Origin: Bolinopsis microptera | Taxonomy: Eukaryota > Ctenophora > Tentaculata > Lobata > Bolinopsidae | DNA length: 64,000 bases | Reading direction: 5' to 3' | NCBI RefSeq assembly: GCF_026151205.1 | Contig: NC_087073.1 | Coordinates: forward strand, 7,897,001 to 7,961,000 | In this document: piece by piece, positions 49,766 through 59,620 of the stretch | Layout of the letters: each line of letters opens with the position of its first letter | Numbering within the stretch: position 1 is the stretch's first letter | Position numbers and translations under genes: made by a program | Notes under the pieces: model-generated | Seen by the model: the letters and a program-made list of their open reading frames with translations, nothing else | What the model was told of the DNA's origin: nothing | Databases searched by the model: none

Positions 49766-49830
49766 AGTTCAAATAAACACAATAATGCAAAGAATTCAGG
49801 ATAGAGTCTAAAACCGATGCTACTGTTTAT

Positions 49831-50331
49831 AGTTATTTAGTTGTTGATTACAGTACCTTTGCAGCAATTCAGAAGATGGGAATGAGTGGTGTCTGATATT
49901 CTTTAGGTGATAGATGGGTGATAGGTGATAGATGGGAGTTAACAGCTCTTAAAAACGATGTCTGATAGTCTTTAGTCTTTAGGATGTCTTTAAATAAACT
50001 ATCATGCAACAACCATTTACATCGACATACAACCTCAATAAATGTAATAGATTTGTAGTGTTGTAATTAGTTTAAAACTAAAAAAAAAAAAAAATGCTTT
50101 ATATCCCACACCCAAGTAACAGAAATGCAATTGATTTTAACCTGTCGACAATATTTCAGAAAAGATTCCCGCAAGCAAGCATGTTCCTTCGTTCTGCTCT
50201 GATCTCTACTCTGTTACTAACTGATGATGGACTTTGATACGATTCGTTGATATGATTTTTTGACGTATTGTATACAGCTAACACTTAACCATATGGTTCA
50301 GACAAAAGGACAATTAAACTGGTGTTTTGTT
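49831..50331. other. Interior of the transposon between LINE and right TIR
   Basis: Contains a short tandem echo (GGTGATAGATGGGTGATAGG, about 49908-49940) and a run of 14 A at about 50080. No gene seen. Part may be the LINE 5' UTR. Confidence 0.5.
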
Positions 50332-51069
50332 TTTAACGGGTGATACTCGTAAAATATTTGTTCCAAATATTACCTTCGACTCTAGCTTAACTCGGCACAC
50401 GTCCTGGTAGGTTATAAACCTACAATTTTGTTTTAGTTTGTCTACCGCGTAACTATACTTGAACCCTTTAAGTAATAAGTTGAACTACAGGATCGATATG
50501 TTGATTGTATCGATAAAACATGGATTTTGAGGCATAAGGAAGCATTGTTGAGTTCTGAAACCAAGTTTAATCGATTTCTCGTGCGATTTTAGGTCAGGAA
50601 TGGTCATCAAAATAAATTTAAAACAATGACGATATTTTGGTAAATTTCTAGCTTTCTGCCAGAAAATAAATTGTCGGTTTCTATAGGGGTTTAATTAGGT
50701 ATAAACTACAGTACAGCTATACTTACACCCACATTCACATGCATTCAAGCTCACCTGGTCCAATGAGCGGGAAACGGAGAGGAAGGTCTGGTGACGTCAT
50801 AGTCACGTGACCTCAGGCTCATAATCACGTGACCTCAGGCCCAATCAATTGGGTTCTGGCCTGGTCAGCCCCCTGTCACCCGATCTTGAGGTGACGTACG
50901 ACACCTCGTTAACCCAATCAATGTCTGGAAGGCTGCAAATTTTCACATGCCAAATCCACAAGATTCTTAAAGAGTTGTGCGAGATGACGACACATAGAGG
51001 CCGCAGAATTATGAGGACTACCAGATCCTGGTGGAACCTAAGCGATCCATGATATCACGACAGGCCCTA
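50332..51069 (-). repeat. Right terminal inverted repeat, 738 bp
   Basis: Reverse complement of 42212-42949. The outer end ...CAGGCCCTA is followed directly by the duplicated CAAGATGCA. Confidence 0.95.
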
Positions 51070-51159
51070 CAAGATGCACTATTGTGCCTATACCTGTGCC
51101 TATACTACCGTCTATCATCTATACTACCGCGACGAGCTGCGGTGAATTGACATCGTCAA

Positions 51160-51485
51160 TTTAGACATAGGGTTAAATTCAAAATGCCCCCCTGTAGAGA
51201 TATCAGCAAAAAACTGTCTCCATCACGTGATATGGCCACATAAGGAATTATTTGGTTTAATTTCTTGTTAGGGTTTCAGCATATGCTTCATGCTTCAGCT
51301 AGGGATTTTATTAGGGTAAGGGTTGGGGTCAGCGTGGAGGGTTGTAGCGCGATGCACTACTGGGTCGCGCCGCGCATCAAATAATTCTTCTCGCAATTCT
51401 TCTTCGGTAGATCGGCGAAATGCACCACTGTGCCTAGCTCACCGAGCTGCGAAGGATTGACATCGTGAATCAACGTGGAGGGTTA
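51160..51485 (+). repeat. Dispersed GC-rich repeat, copy 2
   Basis: Has GACATAGGGTTAAATTCAAAATG, CTGTAGAGATATCAGCAAAAAACTG, GTTGTAGCGCGATGCACTACTGG, a GCCGCGCAT core and AGATCGGCGAAATGCACC, in the order seen at 63.2 and 63.9 kb. It probably belongs to the same host repeat that the transposon split. Confidence 0.8.
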
Positions 51486-51514
51486 AAGTTTCGAATAGTC
51501 TTTCATTCAGTGTT

Positions 51515-51600
51515 CAGGGCCACCTGTTACCTGAGGACCCCAGGCTTTAATAGAAATTAGGCGGAATGACAGGCTGAGCGCGGCCCAGTAAGCAGTAAGG
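51515..51600 (+). repeat. Dispersed repeat with GGCGGAATGACAGGCTGAGC core
   Basis: GGCGGAATGACAGGCTGAGC then GCGGCCCAGTAA. The same block is inverted at about 52740-52805 and direct again at about 53045-53085, each with an adjoining 'ACCTCAGGCTATAATGTTCA'-type flank. Unknown family. Confidence 0.8.
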
Positions 51601-52029
51601 CCACCTGGTGAACGTGTCAAAAAGTTACGTAACAGTTGAGTGTATATCAAATTAAAGTGATATCAATTATCATTCAAAGTTTTTATGTACAATGTATAGG
51701 AAACTGTAAACAATTTAATCGTTGATCATTAATTAAATTCACAAGACTTTGTTTTATTTTAAACAAATGGTACCTGTAAATACTTATTAAATTGCACTAA
51801 TTAGCCTGTCGTTCCGCAATATTTTTATTTGTGTTCACTATGTTTATTTGACGGATGATAGTTATTCAAATTTTTTGAATTAAAAGCAAGTCGAAGCGGC
51901 AAAGCTATTCTTTGTACTTAGCTGTTGGCGCGCGCGCGTCAGTATTTATAATTATTTATTAAGTTATACAATTTTTAAACAATGCGTTTTAGACAAAATA
52001 AAATTGGCATGGCATGATGATGCATTGTA

Positions 52030-52126
52030 TCACGTGGTGACCCCACTGTCGCTTCACTGTATCGTCTTCGACGATACAGGGGGAGCCGCGCACTTCGTGC
52101 GCGGCGGGTCATACAACGTATGACAA
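52030..52126 (+). repeat. Triple-hairpin element, copy 1
   Basis: Three perfect stems follow one another, each with a 3-nt loop: CTGTATCGTC-TTC-GACGATACAG (52057-52079), GCCGCGCAC-TTC-GTGCGCGGC (52085-52105) and GTCATAC-AAC-GTATGAC (52108-52124). The upstream flank TATCACGTGGTGACCCCACTGTCG is shared with the copy at 52918. An inverted, shorter relative occupies about 52231-52285. Function unknown: a structured transposon end or a folded transcript is possible. Confidence 0.85.
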
Positions 52127-52917
52127 ATGATTCATACTCAGGAAACCTTACTGGTACGTAGGGGACTAACTTCGAAAATAAAAAAAGTTTTCAACAAAAT
52201 GTACTTCGCCTTGTTGCATGTACAAATTTGTCATACGTTGTATCGTCATAGTGAAACGACCGTGGGGGTCGCAACGTGATACAAGTAAACATAACGTTTC
52301 CTCCCCAGGGGTAAATTTAAGATAATGTAGATTTAATTTTGAACTATTGCGAAAAGTTTTATTTTGGGCCTTATAAAAGTGCGCAGCTTTAACTTTGCGG
52401 ATTCTTGTTCTTTGATTGGCTGAATTGTATTACGTGGTACACGTGGTGCAATTGCATTTTTGGAATGTTGGAAGCGTGCAAATCTAATGAACTAACGAGT
52501 GCGCGCGGAGTTCAACAAGCTGTGAAGACGAAATCACCTGTAGTAATATTGCCAGCCAGTAAGGACTAAGGTCTGCTGGGTATGCTTTAAATTATAATTA
52601 AAAAATTTGACCGAATATGATTCATGATTGCGCTGTAACCTTGGAGGACTATGCCGCTTCGACGCGCCTCGCGAACTATCATTCTCCAGCTGCATGCTTC
52701 GCATTGAACGATCTCGATGAGTTGCACTGTTGCAGACATTACTGGGCCGCGCTCAGCCTGTCATTCCGCTGAATCTCTATGAACATATAATAGCCTGAGG
52801 TCCCCAAGTTGCAAGTAATTGCAGACATCGTCAATTAAAGCTGTAACCATGCTTTAGCGCCGTTCGGCGGCAAATAATTAATCTTATAACTATGCCTTAC
52901 CTGCATGGGGACCTCTT

Positions 52918-53023
52918 GTATCACGTCGTGACCCCCACGGTCGTTTCACTATGGTGTAGAGTTTCTACGATACAGGGGGAGCCGTGCACTCGTGCGCGGC
53001 GGGTCATACAACGTATGACAAGG
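52918..53023 (+). repeat. Triple-hairpin element, copy 2 (partly decayed)
   Basis: Same flank (TATCACGTCGTGACCCCCACGG). The first stem is mostly lost, the second is weakened (GCCGTGCAC-TC-GTGCGCGGC), and the third is perfect (GTCATACAACGTATGAC, 53003-53019). Confidence 0.8.
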
Positions 53024-53122
53024 GACCTCAGGCTATAATGTTCACAAGAGATTCGGCGGAATGACAGGCTGAGCGCAGCCCAGTAAACTATGCCATTTGC
53101 TTTCGTACCACGTGCTTGTTTA

Positions 53123-53530
53123 AGGAGGAGGAGGAGGAGTAGAAGGAGGAGGAAGAGGAGGAGGAGGAGGAGGAAGAGGAGGAGGAGGAGGAGGAGGAGG
53201 AGGAGGAGGAGGAGGAGGAGGAGGAGGAGGAGGAGGAGGAGGAGGAGGAGGAGGAGGAGGAGGAGGAGGAGGAGGAGGAGGAGGAGGAGGAGGAGGAGGA
53301 GGAGGAGGAGGAGGAGGAGGAGGAGGAGGAGGAGGAGGAGGAGGAGGAGGAGGAGGAGGAGGAGGAGGAGGAGGAGGAGGAGGAGGAGGAGGAGGAGGAG
53401 GAGGAGGAGGAGGAGGAGGAGGAGGAGGAGGAGGAGGAGGAGGAGGAGGAGGAGGAGGAGGAGGAGGATGAGGATGATGAGGATGATGAGGATGATGAGG
53501 ATGATGAGGATGATGAGGATGAGGAGGACT
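53123..53530 (+). repeat. (GGA)n homopurine microsatellite
   Basis: About 400 bp, almost purely GGA on the plus strand, with a purer core from about 53175 to 53465. It grades into a 9-bp variant (GATGATGAG-type) at the right end. All three plus frames (poly-Arg, Glu, Gly) and the minus frames (poly-Pro and others) stay open, so the long open frames here are not genes. Such tracts can form triplex DNA. Confidence 0.97.
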
Positions 53531-53880
53531 AGTTACACACATTGTTTATTGCAGATATCAGTAAGTTAATTCATATTATTGATCACGTACTATTAGTATT
53601 ACAATCTGACTACAGACAAAATGTTAGAAATAAAATACATTACAATTTATATCATTTGTCATTAGTGACAGTGTCACTGTCAATAATTTTATTCATTTAA
53701 TACTAAATTATAAATAGAATGGGAAATTCAATACAGTCGACTACCTCATTTAAATCTTCGAATCTATAAGAAAGTGGTGTAACTTTAATGTTTAAGTAAT
53801 AAGTCTGTTAAGCATGAACTGAAATCCCAAAATCCTGTTCAAAATGCAGTAGTTTATTCATTGAATAATGTAACAACAAC

Positions 53881-56067
53881 TTAGTGTGTTATAATGGTTA
53901 AAATCAGCAATAGTGATGATGCGAAGAGTTTGCATGAAGAGGACTTGTAACTGGTAAAGGAACGGCCGTTAAGGTCCTGTGTGTCTCTCCAATTAAATGT
54001 CTTTCGGTGTCCAACTCCAAGAGATACTGCCCTCAGCTTGTTTAACTGAAAATACGGGTAAAACAGGAAGGAAAACTTAATACCACAATGTTGATCCTGA
54101 ATTAAATTGGCCTTGGTAAAATGCTTTTACAATCCAAGAAAGACCATCATATCATTATAAGCTCCCATTAAATAGCAAAGAGAGACATAACTGATGTCCG
54201 GAAAGATTTTTTGAAATTGTTATCTATTTGAGAAAGTAAAAGACTATATCCTTCTAAGAGAATAATCGAGTGCTGAAACGTGACTAATATTGAGAACCTG
54301 TTCAGTTGATACAGTAAGACGCTCTGGAACGACAACCCAATGAACAATTTCAGAGCAATCGGGGGTTGTCAGGGATCCACTATACGTGATAACTTGGAGA
54401 ATATCACTCGGATATAGAGCTTTCAAGTTGAAACTGCTAACTGAAAGAACAAGTACAACTATTGAGAGCTGCCAAATATTTACCTTTACGTTGGATTTAC
54501 ATCAGTAATCAGATCAAACTTTCTTAACGTCGACGTCCATGAAAAAAAAACGCAACTTGTACCCAGTACCGCTTTTTAAACCTTAGGATTTTGGTAATAT
54601 TTTTATCTTCCTCTTAATGTCCGTAACATTGATAATATTGTCTCTTTTAAGGGTAAGTTAAAGAACTATTTGTATGATCAGCTATAGCCTGGTTAAGCTA
54701 TTTTTTGTGGCTTCTAGTATTTTGTGTGTTATTTTTTGTTTTCCGAGTATCCACTTCTTGTTTTTCTGGTTTTTATCGGTGTGTCAATAAAATCAATTAT
54801 GTAATATGTATACTTTAACCATTTTTTGCGACAGTTAATCTGATATTATCTCTTTAACATTATTTAGTATTTTTTGATTTATGAGACCCGTGTTTTGTTT
54901 TTAACTTTCTGCTCCGAGGAGGAGAGAAAGTTATTTTGAGGAGAGCCGCTCAGACATGGGCACCGTATTGTGTAAATTATTTAGTTATCTTTATACAATA
55001 TCTTTGTCGCATAGTAGCGGGGTAGTAAATACAGTGTTTCGTTTCGTTTCGTTTCGTTGACATTACATCGCTAAAACTTACTTTTCTTGTCGTCATTGGA
55101 GTCATATTCATACTCAGATTGCGAATCTAACATTTTCTTTATTTGATCATTTTCTTTTCCCTGAAAAATATAATAAAGTACAACCTCAATGTTTCATTAA
55201 ACTGTAATCGCGAACATGATGACCGATACTTGAACTCCATGTGAGATCTCCTTAATACCAACCACTTTAAAGAACCTAGCTACGACTGCCAACTTTCCAT
55301 CCTCCCCATACGAGGTAACCAGATGAGCTTCCGCTGAGAATCTTTTTCCGTTCAGCAAATGTTCAGAACCCACGCTGTCGTTTTGTCCCCAATGCAGGTG
55401 AAACTGTTCGACCTAAAAGATGGGCGTTGCTTTCGTTGCCATAATATCGCTACCTACATTTGTGAAAGAAACTTCATGAGTCATATTATGGTTCTTGGCT
55501 TTCAGTGTGATACTGATAACTCACTCGGGTAAATTGTAATATATTTTAGCTTTGTCTTACCTTTCCTATAGTGTTCTCCAGTCCCGGAATTTTGTAGGTG
55601 ATCACGTTTTTGAAGGTGATCTTGATTGAGTTCAGGTCGTTCATATTTTCTGCATCAGTTTTGTCAGCTTCAACTGAATTTACAAGAACCATAGTGTTTG
55701 TTAGAGGGCCACCATAAAGTTAAAATGATGTTATCAGACTTCATCAGACTCGGAAAAAACCAATCGGTCTGATAAATGGAAATTTCAAATTGCTTGATTT
55801 TTTTATAAATCTTTAAAATTTTAAAAGATATCGACCATCTCGATCTCAAAAGCATCTATGAAATCCTGTACCTGACAGTTCTATCAATTTCCCTTTTTCC
55901 ATTGTGCACGCTTCAGGAGTAATAACATCGACTGGAGACTGCTTTCTAGATCCCTGCTTGTTGCAATCTCCACCCCAGCCCGCTTGATTTGCATAATCCA
56001 AGGAAGTATCTCCACTGCTGGTGACGACTTGTATAGTTGCGATCAGCAGAACCATGAACTTCAACAT
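53881..56067 (-). CDS. Secreted, probably GPI-anchored alpha carbonic anhydrase
   Basis: Six exons: 56067-55872, 55673-55561, 55412-55230, 55160-55082, 54440-54298 and 54045-53881. All are in phase, giving 292 aa. Signal peptide [19 protein letters not shown]-terminal QAGWGGDC...KQSPVDV; zinc ligands His108 and His110 (QFHLHWG) and His133 (EAHLV); [10 protein letters not shown]; and [16 protein letters not shown], with Thr215 at the catalytic Thr199 position. Enzymatic CO2 hydration is therefore expected. The proton-shuttle His64 region is shortened and has no His. The C-terminus ends in a hydrophobic stretch ([15 protein letters not shown]) after Ser/Cys, a GPI-anchor signal like that of CA IV. 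TTTTGCTCAG lies 14 nt before the ATG. The exon 3 donor (GTATCG) is weak; an alternative phase-0 donor lies 36 nt earlier. Confidence 0.92.
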
Positions 56068-56229
56068 GTCTTTCAAGTTTACTGAGCAAAATAGATTTAA
56101 TTGGTTATTGGCGATGATGAGGCATATGTGTTGTTCGATTTGTAAGTATAGAGCAGTTATATGGGGTGGCAAGTCACATCGTAGTCCGGTAGTTTCATTG
56201 CGTCCTAATATGTACAACAATGTACTTGA

Positions 56230-56915
56230 TATTGTCTATCACAATATTGCATACGGAAGGAATTAAAAAAGCATAAGACGTCGTAACATTTATAAACTTA
56301 GTAATGCCAATTGTAAGGTATTAAAATAACTTAATCGAAGGATTTATAAAAGTGCATATAATAATAATGTATCGTATGATAACTTAACCAATAACCATCT
56401 ACTGCGTAAGTTACTATTTATAATTCTACTGATAATGGCTACAGCTTATGTCACCTCTTTAAAATATGCGTGTATTTAATCTACAATATAGATAATCACT
56501 AAGGCATCAGTGTCACTTCAATATTATCGGCTATGTACTACTAAATAAAGGCAGTCACACAAAACAAATAGCAGCAAAATCAATGAGGCTATCAGTATCT
56601 CATGGTATTACATCCTAATTCCTATCATATTCGATAACCGTCCTAAGTGAATTAAATATTATTTGAAGAGCTGTTAAGGCTAAGCTGCAGTAGTCCAATT
56701 ATATTCCGGAGCATTTTGGAAAAACGATTATGTAGCAGTATAATGTAACTGGGCGAAATAAAATGAATATTCTAGAAAATTAGAACAAAATACTTCCTTA
56801 ATATTAATAACCACCAACCAAACTTTAAACTCGAAGAATAAAAAGTAATTTTACATATTTATCTAATTATTTAATTTAATTAACGTGTCCATATTGAAAT
56901 ACAGACCTACTCAAC
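56230..56915. other. Intergenic stretch, nothing recognised
   Basis: AT-rich DNA upstream of the carbonic anhydrase gene and downstream of the orphan exon. No motif identified. Confidence 0.5.
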
Positions 56916-56917
56916 AC

Positions 56918-57129
56918 TTAGTTTCTCAGGAAGAACCATTTCTCACGTTGATAAGTAAAACCTGGAAACTTCAAAGGTTGATATGTGCATTGTTCAAAAT
57001 TTTGGTCAAGAGACATGTCACATGGACACATGGGTAACACATCATCTTGAGAAGTCCCTGTTGAAATGCAAGCATTTGACTGTCCGGCGCCGCTAGCTTC
57101 CAAGTTGCTAACCAACAAATATCTATGAA
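56918..57129 (-). CDS. Orphan 3' exon of a cysteine-containing protein
   Basis: After TTTCGTTTCATAG the minus strand is open from about 57129 to TAA at 56918: YLLVSNLEASGAGQSNACIS, then MCPCDMSLDQNFEQCTYQPL, ending EKWFFLRN. Composition and cysteine spacing look like the end of an extracellular protein. Upstream sequence on this strand is a hairpin and a 4-kb repeat array. The remaining exons therefore lie beyond about 61.3 kb or outside the window, or were cut off by the repeats. No family recognised. Confidence 0.45.
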
Positions 57130-57192
57130 ACGAAATTCGAATTTAGTGCACTAAAATGACGATATTCTCTTTCATTAAATCAGCTCGTATCA

Positions 57193-57358
57193 TTATAAAG
57201 AAGGACTGTACGTATGACCTTATGTCGGTAAAGTTTCTAGTTTCGTAATCTGATAGAACTGCACACATTTGATCATGATCACATGTGTGCAGTTCTATCA
57301 GATTACGAAACTAGAAACTTTACCGACATAAGGTCGTACGTACAGTCCTTCTTTATAA
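57193..57358. repeat. Near-perfect 166-bp hairpin
   Basis: Arms 57193-57270 and 57281-57358 are reverse complements with one or two mismatches (outer end TTATAAAGAAGGACTG), around a TGATCATGATCA centre. This is a foldback element or a recent inverted duplication. It abuts the repeat array. Confidence 0.95.
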
Positions 57359-57859
57359 ATATAACTAGAAAACCCGTGGTCACAGGGAGGAAGCTAATAG
57401 TATTTTTTGTTAGTAAGTTTAAATTATTATCAAACTTTACACAAATCCAAAGTAGTTACTAAGAACATCCTAAAGACCTGATAAGTCTACTTAAAAGACT
57501 TGTAGAACTGAAGACTTACTTTAAATCGCGTCAAAAAATATCCTACACAACCGAAGATACAGCCAATTAAAATGTTGCTCGTACTAAACAAATGAGCGTA
57601 ATATATCAACAAAACCGATCAAAATGACGTTAAAACAATCATTGCACGTGCACGTGCGTGTCATAACCCTCGTTACCATGGTTACTACGCAAGTTCATAT
57701 TTTTCGTCTGATTTGCACGTGGGCGGTCGTACATACAGACAAAAAGAATTCTCTGAATTATAAGTAAGACTAGAAAACCCGCGTCAAAATATCCTACACA
57801 ACCGAAGATACAGCCGATTAAAATGTTGCTCGCACTAAACACAACGTAATCACAATGCT

Positions 57860-59270
57860 GGCAAGCATAACCGTTGCCCTTATATTCACAACACTATGTA
57901 CCCCCTATACTATTATATCCCCTTTATTGTTTTCCAGGCATTAAGACTCATCGAAAGTAGTTCAGCAGGTATATTTAAGTTCAAAACATTCTAATTCAAT
58001 GTTAATGATGACAGGAATAAGAAATAGTTATGTGGAGGTTTTTAAGAAATTTGCGCAAAATACGCGCCAGCATGTTATACGAAATTAGGTAAAAAACCCA
58101 AAATCGCCATATTCAGGTGCCTTAAAAACCATGTTAAAATTGAGTTAGAGATCTGAAACTTTGCAGAGCGTCTAGACCTTGTCCAAATCGACTGTAAAAA
58201 AAATTTCATGTTGCAGGAGTATCGGGAAGTGGGTTTTCTGGAACCCCTGTTTTACAACAGATTGTCGTGAAGCTATATATGTATATATATATGTATATAT
58301 GTATAGACGCTTTTGCAGTAAATTGTAGCCTACATTTAAGTGTCCGTAGATTCAAAAGTATAAAAGATACAGTCATTTCGAACCACAGGTTTTAAAGATA
58401 ATTGTTTATACTTTAGTTTACATTATATCGAAAAATAATTTATCGTCATCATCATCACTTGATGACGTCATCAATTTAAGTGTTTTTAAAACTTGATTTT
58501 TGACAAAATAACAACTTTTCAAATCGATTTTAAAGTATTAAGGAGTAATTTTATTCAAAATCTGAGGACATTTTCATCTTAGATAATTGTTCAAGCATTC
58601 TGAAAATCTACCGGGAAGTTTTCCTACCTTGCTCCTTCATAAAGATATTCGCTATTGAAGTTTGTGCTTTTTTGAAGAATAATTTTATAAAAACACAAAA
58701 GTTGTGAATTAGTATTCTCTGGTGTTGGGCCATCCCTTGGGTTGTGGAGCTCAATTATTTATAGTTATAGGTTAGTTTTAAAGTTGAAAATCGAAAAGTT
58801 GCACACGTGGGGACACGCCCAAATTCATTTAAAATAGCTAAAATCACTAAAAATTGTTATTTTCACGATTTTTACCAACTTTGGAGTCCCGTTGTGATCC
58901 AAGTTCTTTTTGAAATCTTCTGAAACTTTTCATGCTTATCAAACTATATATTAAATAACACTATGCAAAAATTTATGGTGATTCAATATTTTATGCGCAC
59001 GCAACGTCCGCTCAAAGTTTGCACGTGCGAAAGGTGAGAATTTTGCTCATTCGTGATTTCGAATATATTCTGCTTTCCCACGATATTAAAATGGCATTAT
59101 ATATGAATTTAATGCCAACTTGAATGAGTAAAAAGTGCTATATTCAGTCTGTTATTGACAGATATGCCTACCTAAACACAAGGAAACGTTTTCAAAGGTA
59201 AAATTTCGAAATCGTTGAAATTACCTCCTTATTAAGTTTCGACTGTGTAAATTATCCTGACATTATAATC
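57860..59270. other. Non-repetitive insert inside the array
   Basis: About 1.4 kb, AT-rich, with a TATATATGTATATATATATG run at 58270-58300. No exon or element recognised. Confidence 0.5.
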
Positions 59271-59277
59271 AAAAAGA

Positions 59278-59620
59278 GATGATATTTGACCAAAACCCAT
59301 AATCATGGGTAGAGTGAACCGCTGCCAGTGTCTCTCTTTTCCAAACAAAAGAAAATGATATTAATTTGAGGAACCGTCCGCAAATGCAAATTGATACCGA
59401 GAATGAAATCGGTCGCTCGCTTTTCCCATTCATTCACGGCTTACGTATTGTAATAAAGCTTATTGAATGGGAAAAGCGAGCGACCGATTTCATTCTCGGT
59501 ATCAATTTGCATTTGCAGACGGTTCCTCAAATTAATATCATTTTCTTTTGTTTGGAAAAGAGAGACACTGGCAGCGGTTCACTCTACCCATGATTATGGG
59601 TTTTGGTCAAATATCATTAT
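59278..59620. repeat. ~155-bp-arm hairpin inside the array
   Basis: Arms about 59278-59432 and 59466-59620 are reverse complements with few mismatches (GATATTTGACCAAAACCCATAA outermost, GAATGGGAAAAGCGAGCGACCG inner), separated by about 33 bp. The right arm runs straight into ATATCATTATCAACAAAACC of a repeat unit. Confidence 0.93.

Larger units (their letters stand above)
44700..49830 (-). mobile_element. Complete-looking LINE (CR1/L2-like) inside the transposon
   Basis: Two intact minus-strand ORFs, ORF1 (49765-48155) and ORF2 (48019-45044), are separated by 135 bp, the layout of CR1/L2/Jockey-group non-LTR retrotransposons. Limits are approximate: the start lies upstream of 49765 and the 3' UTR lies below 45044, with a short tandem duplication (GTGGTTTATAAAACTACCAC-like, about 44845-44915). 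No stop or frameshift interrupts either ORF, so it is young and possibly active. No target duplication for the LINE itself was resolved. Confidence 0.85.
42212..51069. mobile_element. 8.86-kb transposon with 738-bp TIRs and 9-bp target duplication (Mutator-like)
   Basis: The left arm 42212-42949 begins TAGGGCCTGTCGTGATATCA. The right arm 50332-51069 is its reverse complement over the same 738 bp, with only a few differences. CAAGATGCA stands immediately outside both ends (42203-42211 and 51070-51078), a perfect 9-bp target site duplication. Long TIRs with 9-bp duplications are typical of Mutator-like (MULE) elements. No MULE transposase was recognised, so the element looks non-autonomous. Inside are an open frame fragment at 43633-43942 and a complete LINE, which presumably inserted later. 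Each arm has a mirror-image 68-codon open frame that is a by-product of the repeat. Confidence 0.85.

Noticed and set aside
42229-51052. Two 68-codon open frames with the same product in opposite orientation
   Set aside because: They are the two copies of one stretch of the terminal inverted repeat, with no start context or family; treated as part of the TIR.
53090-53569. 159-codon poly-Arg and 140-codon poly-Pro open frames
   Set aside because: They are translations of a pure GGA microsatellite, which is open in all frames; no gene context.
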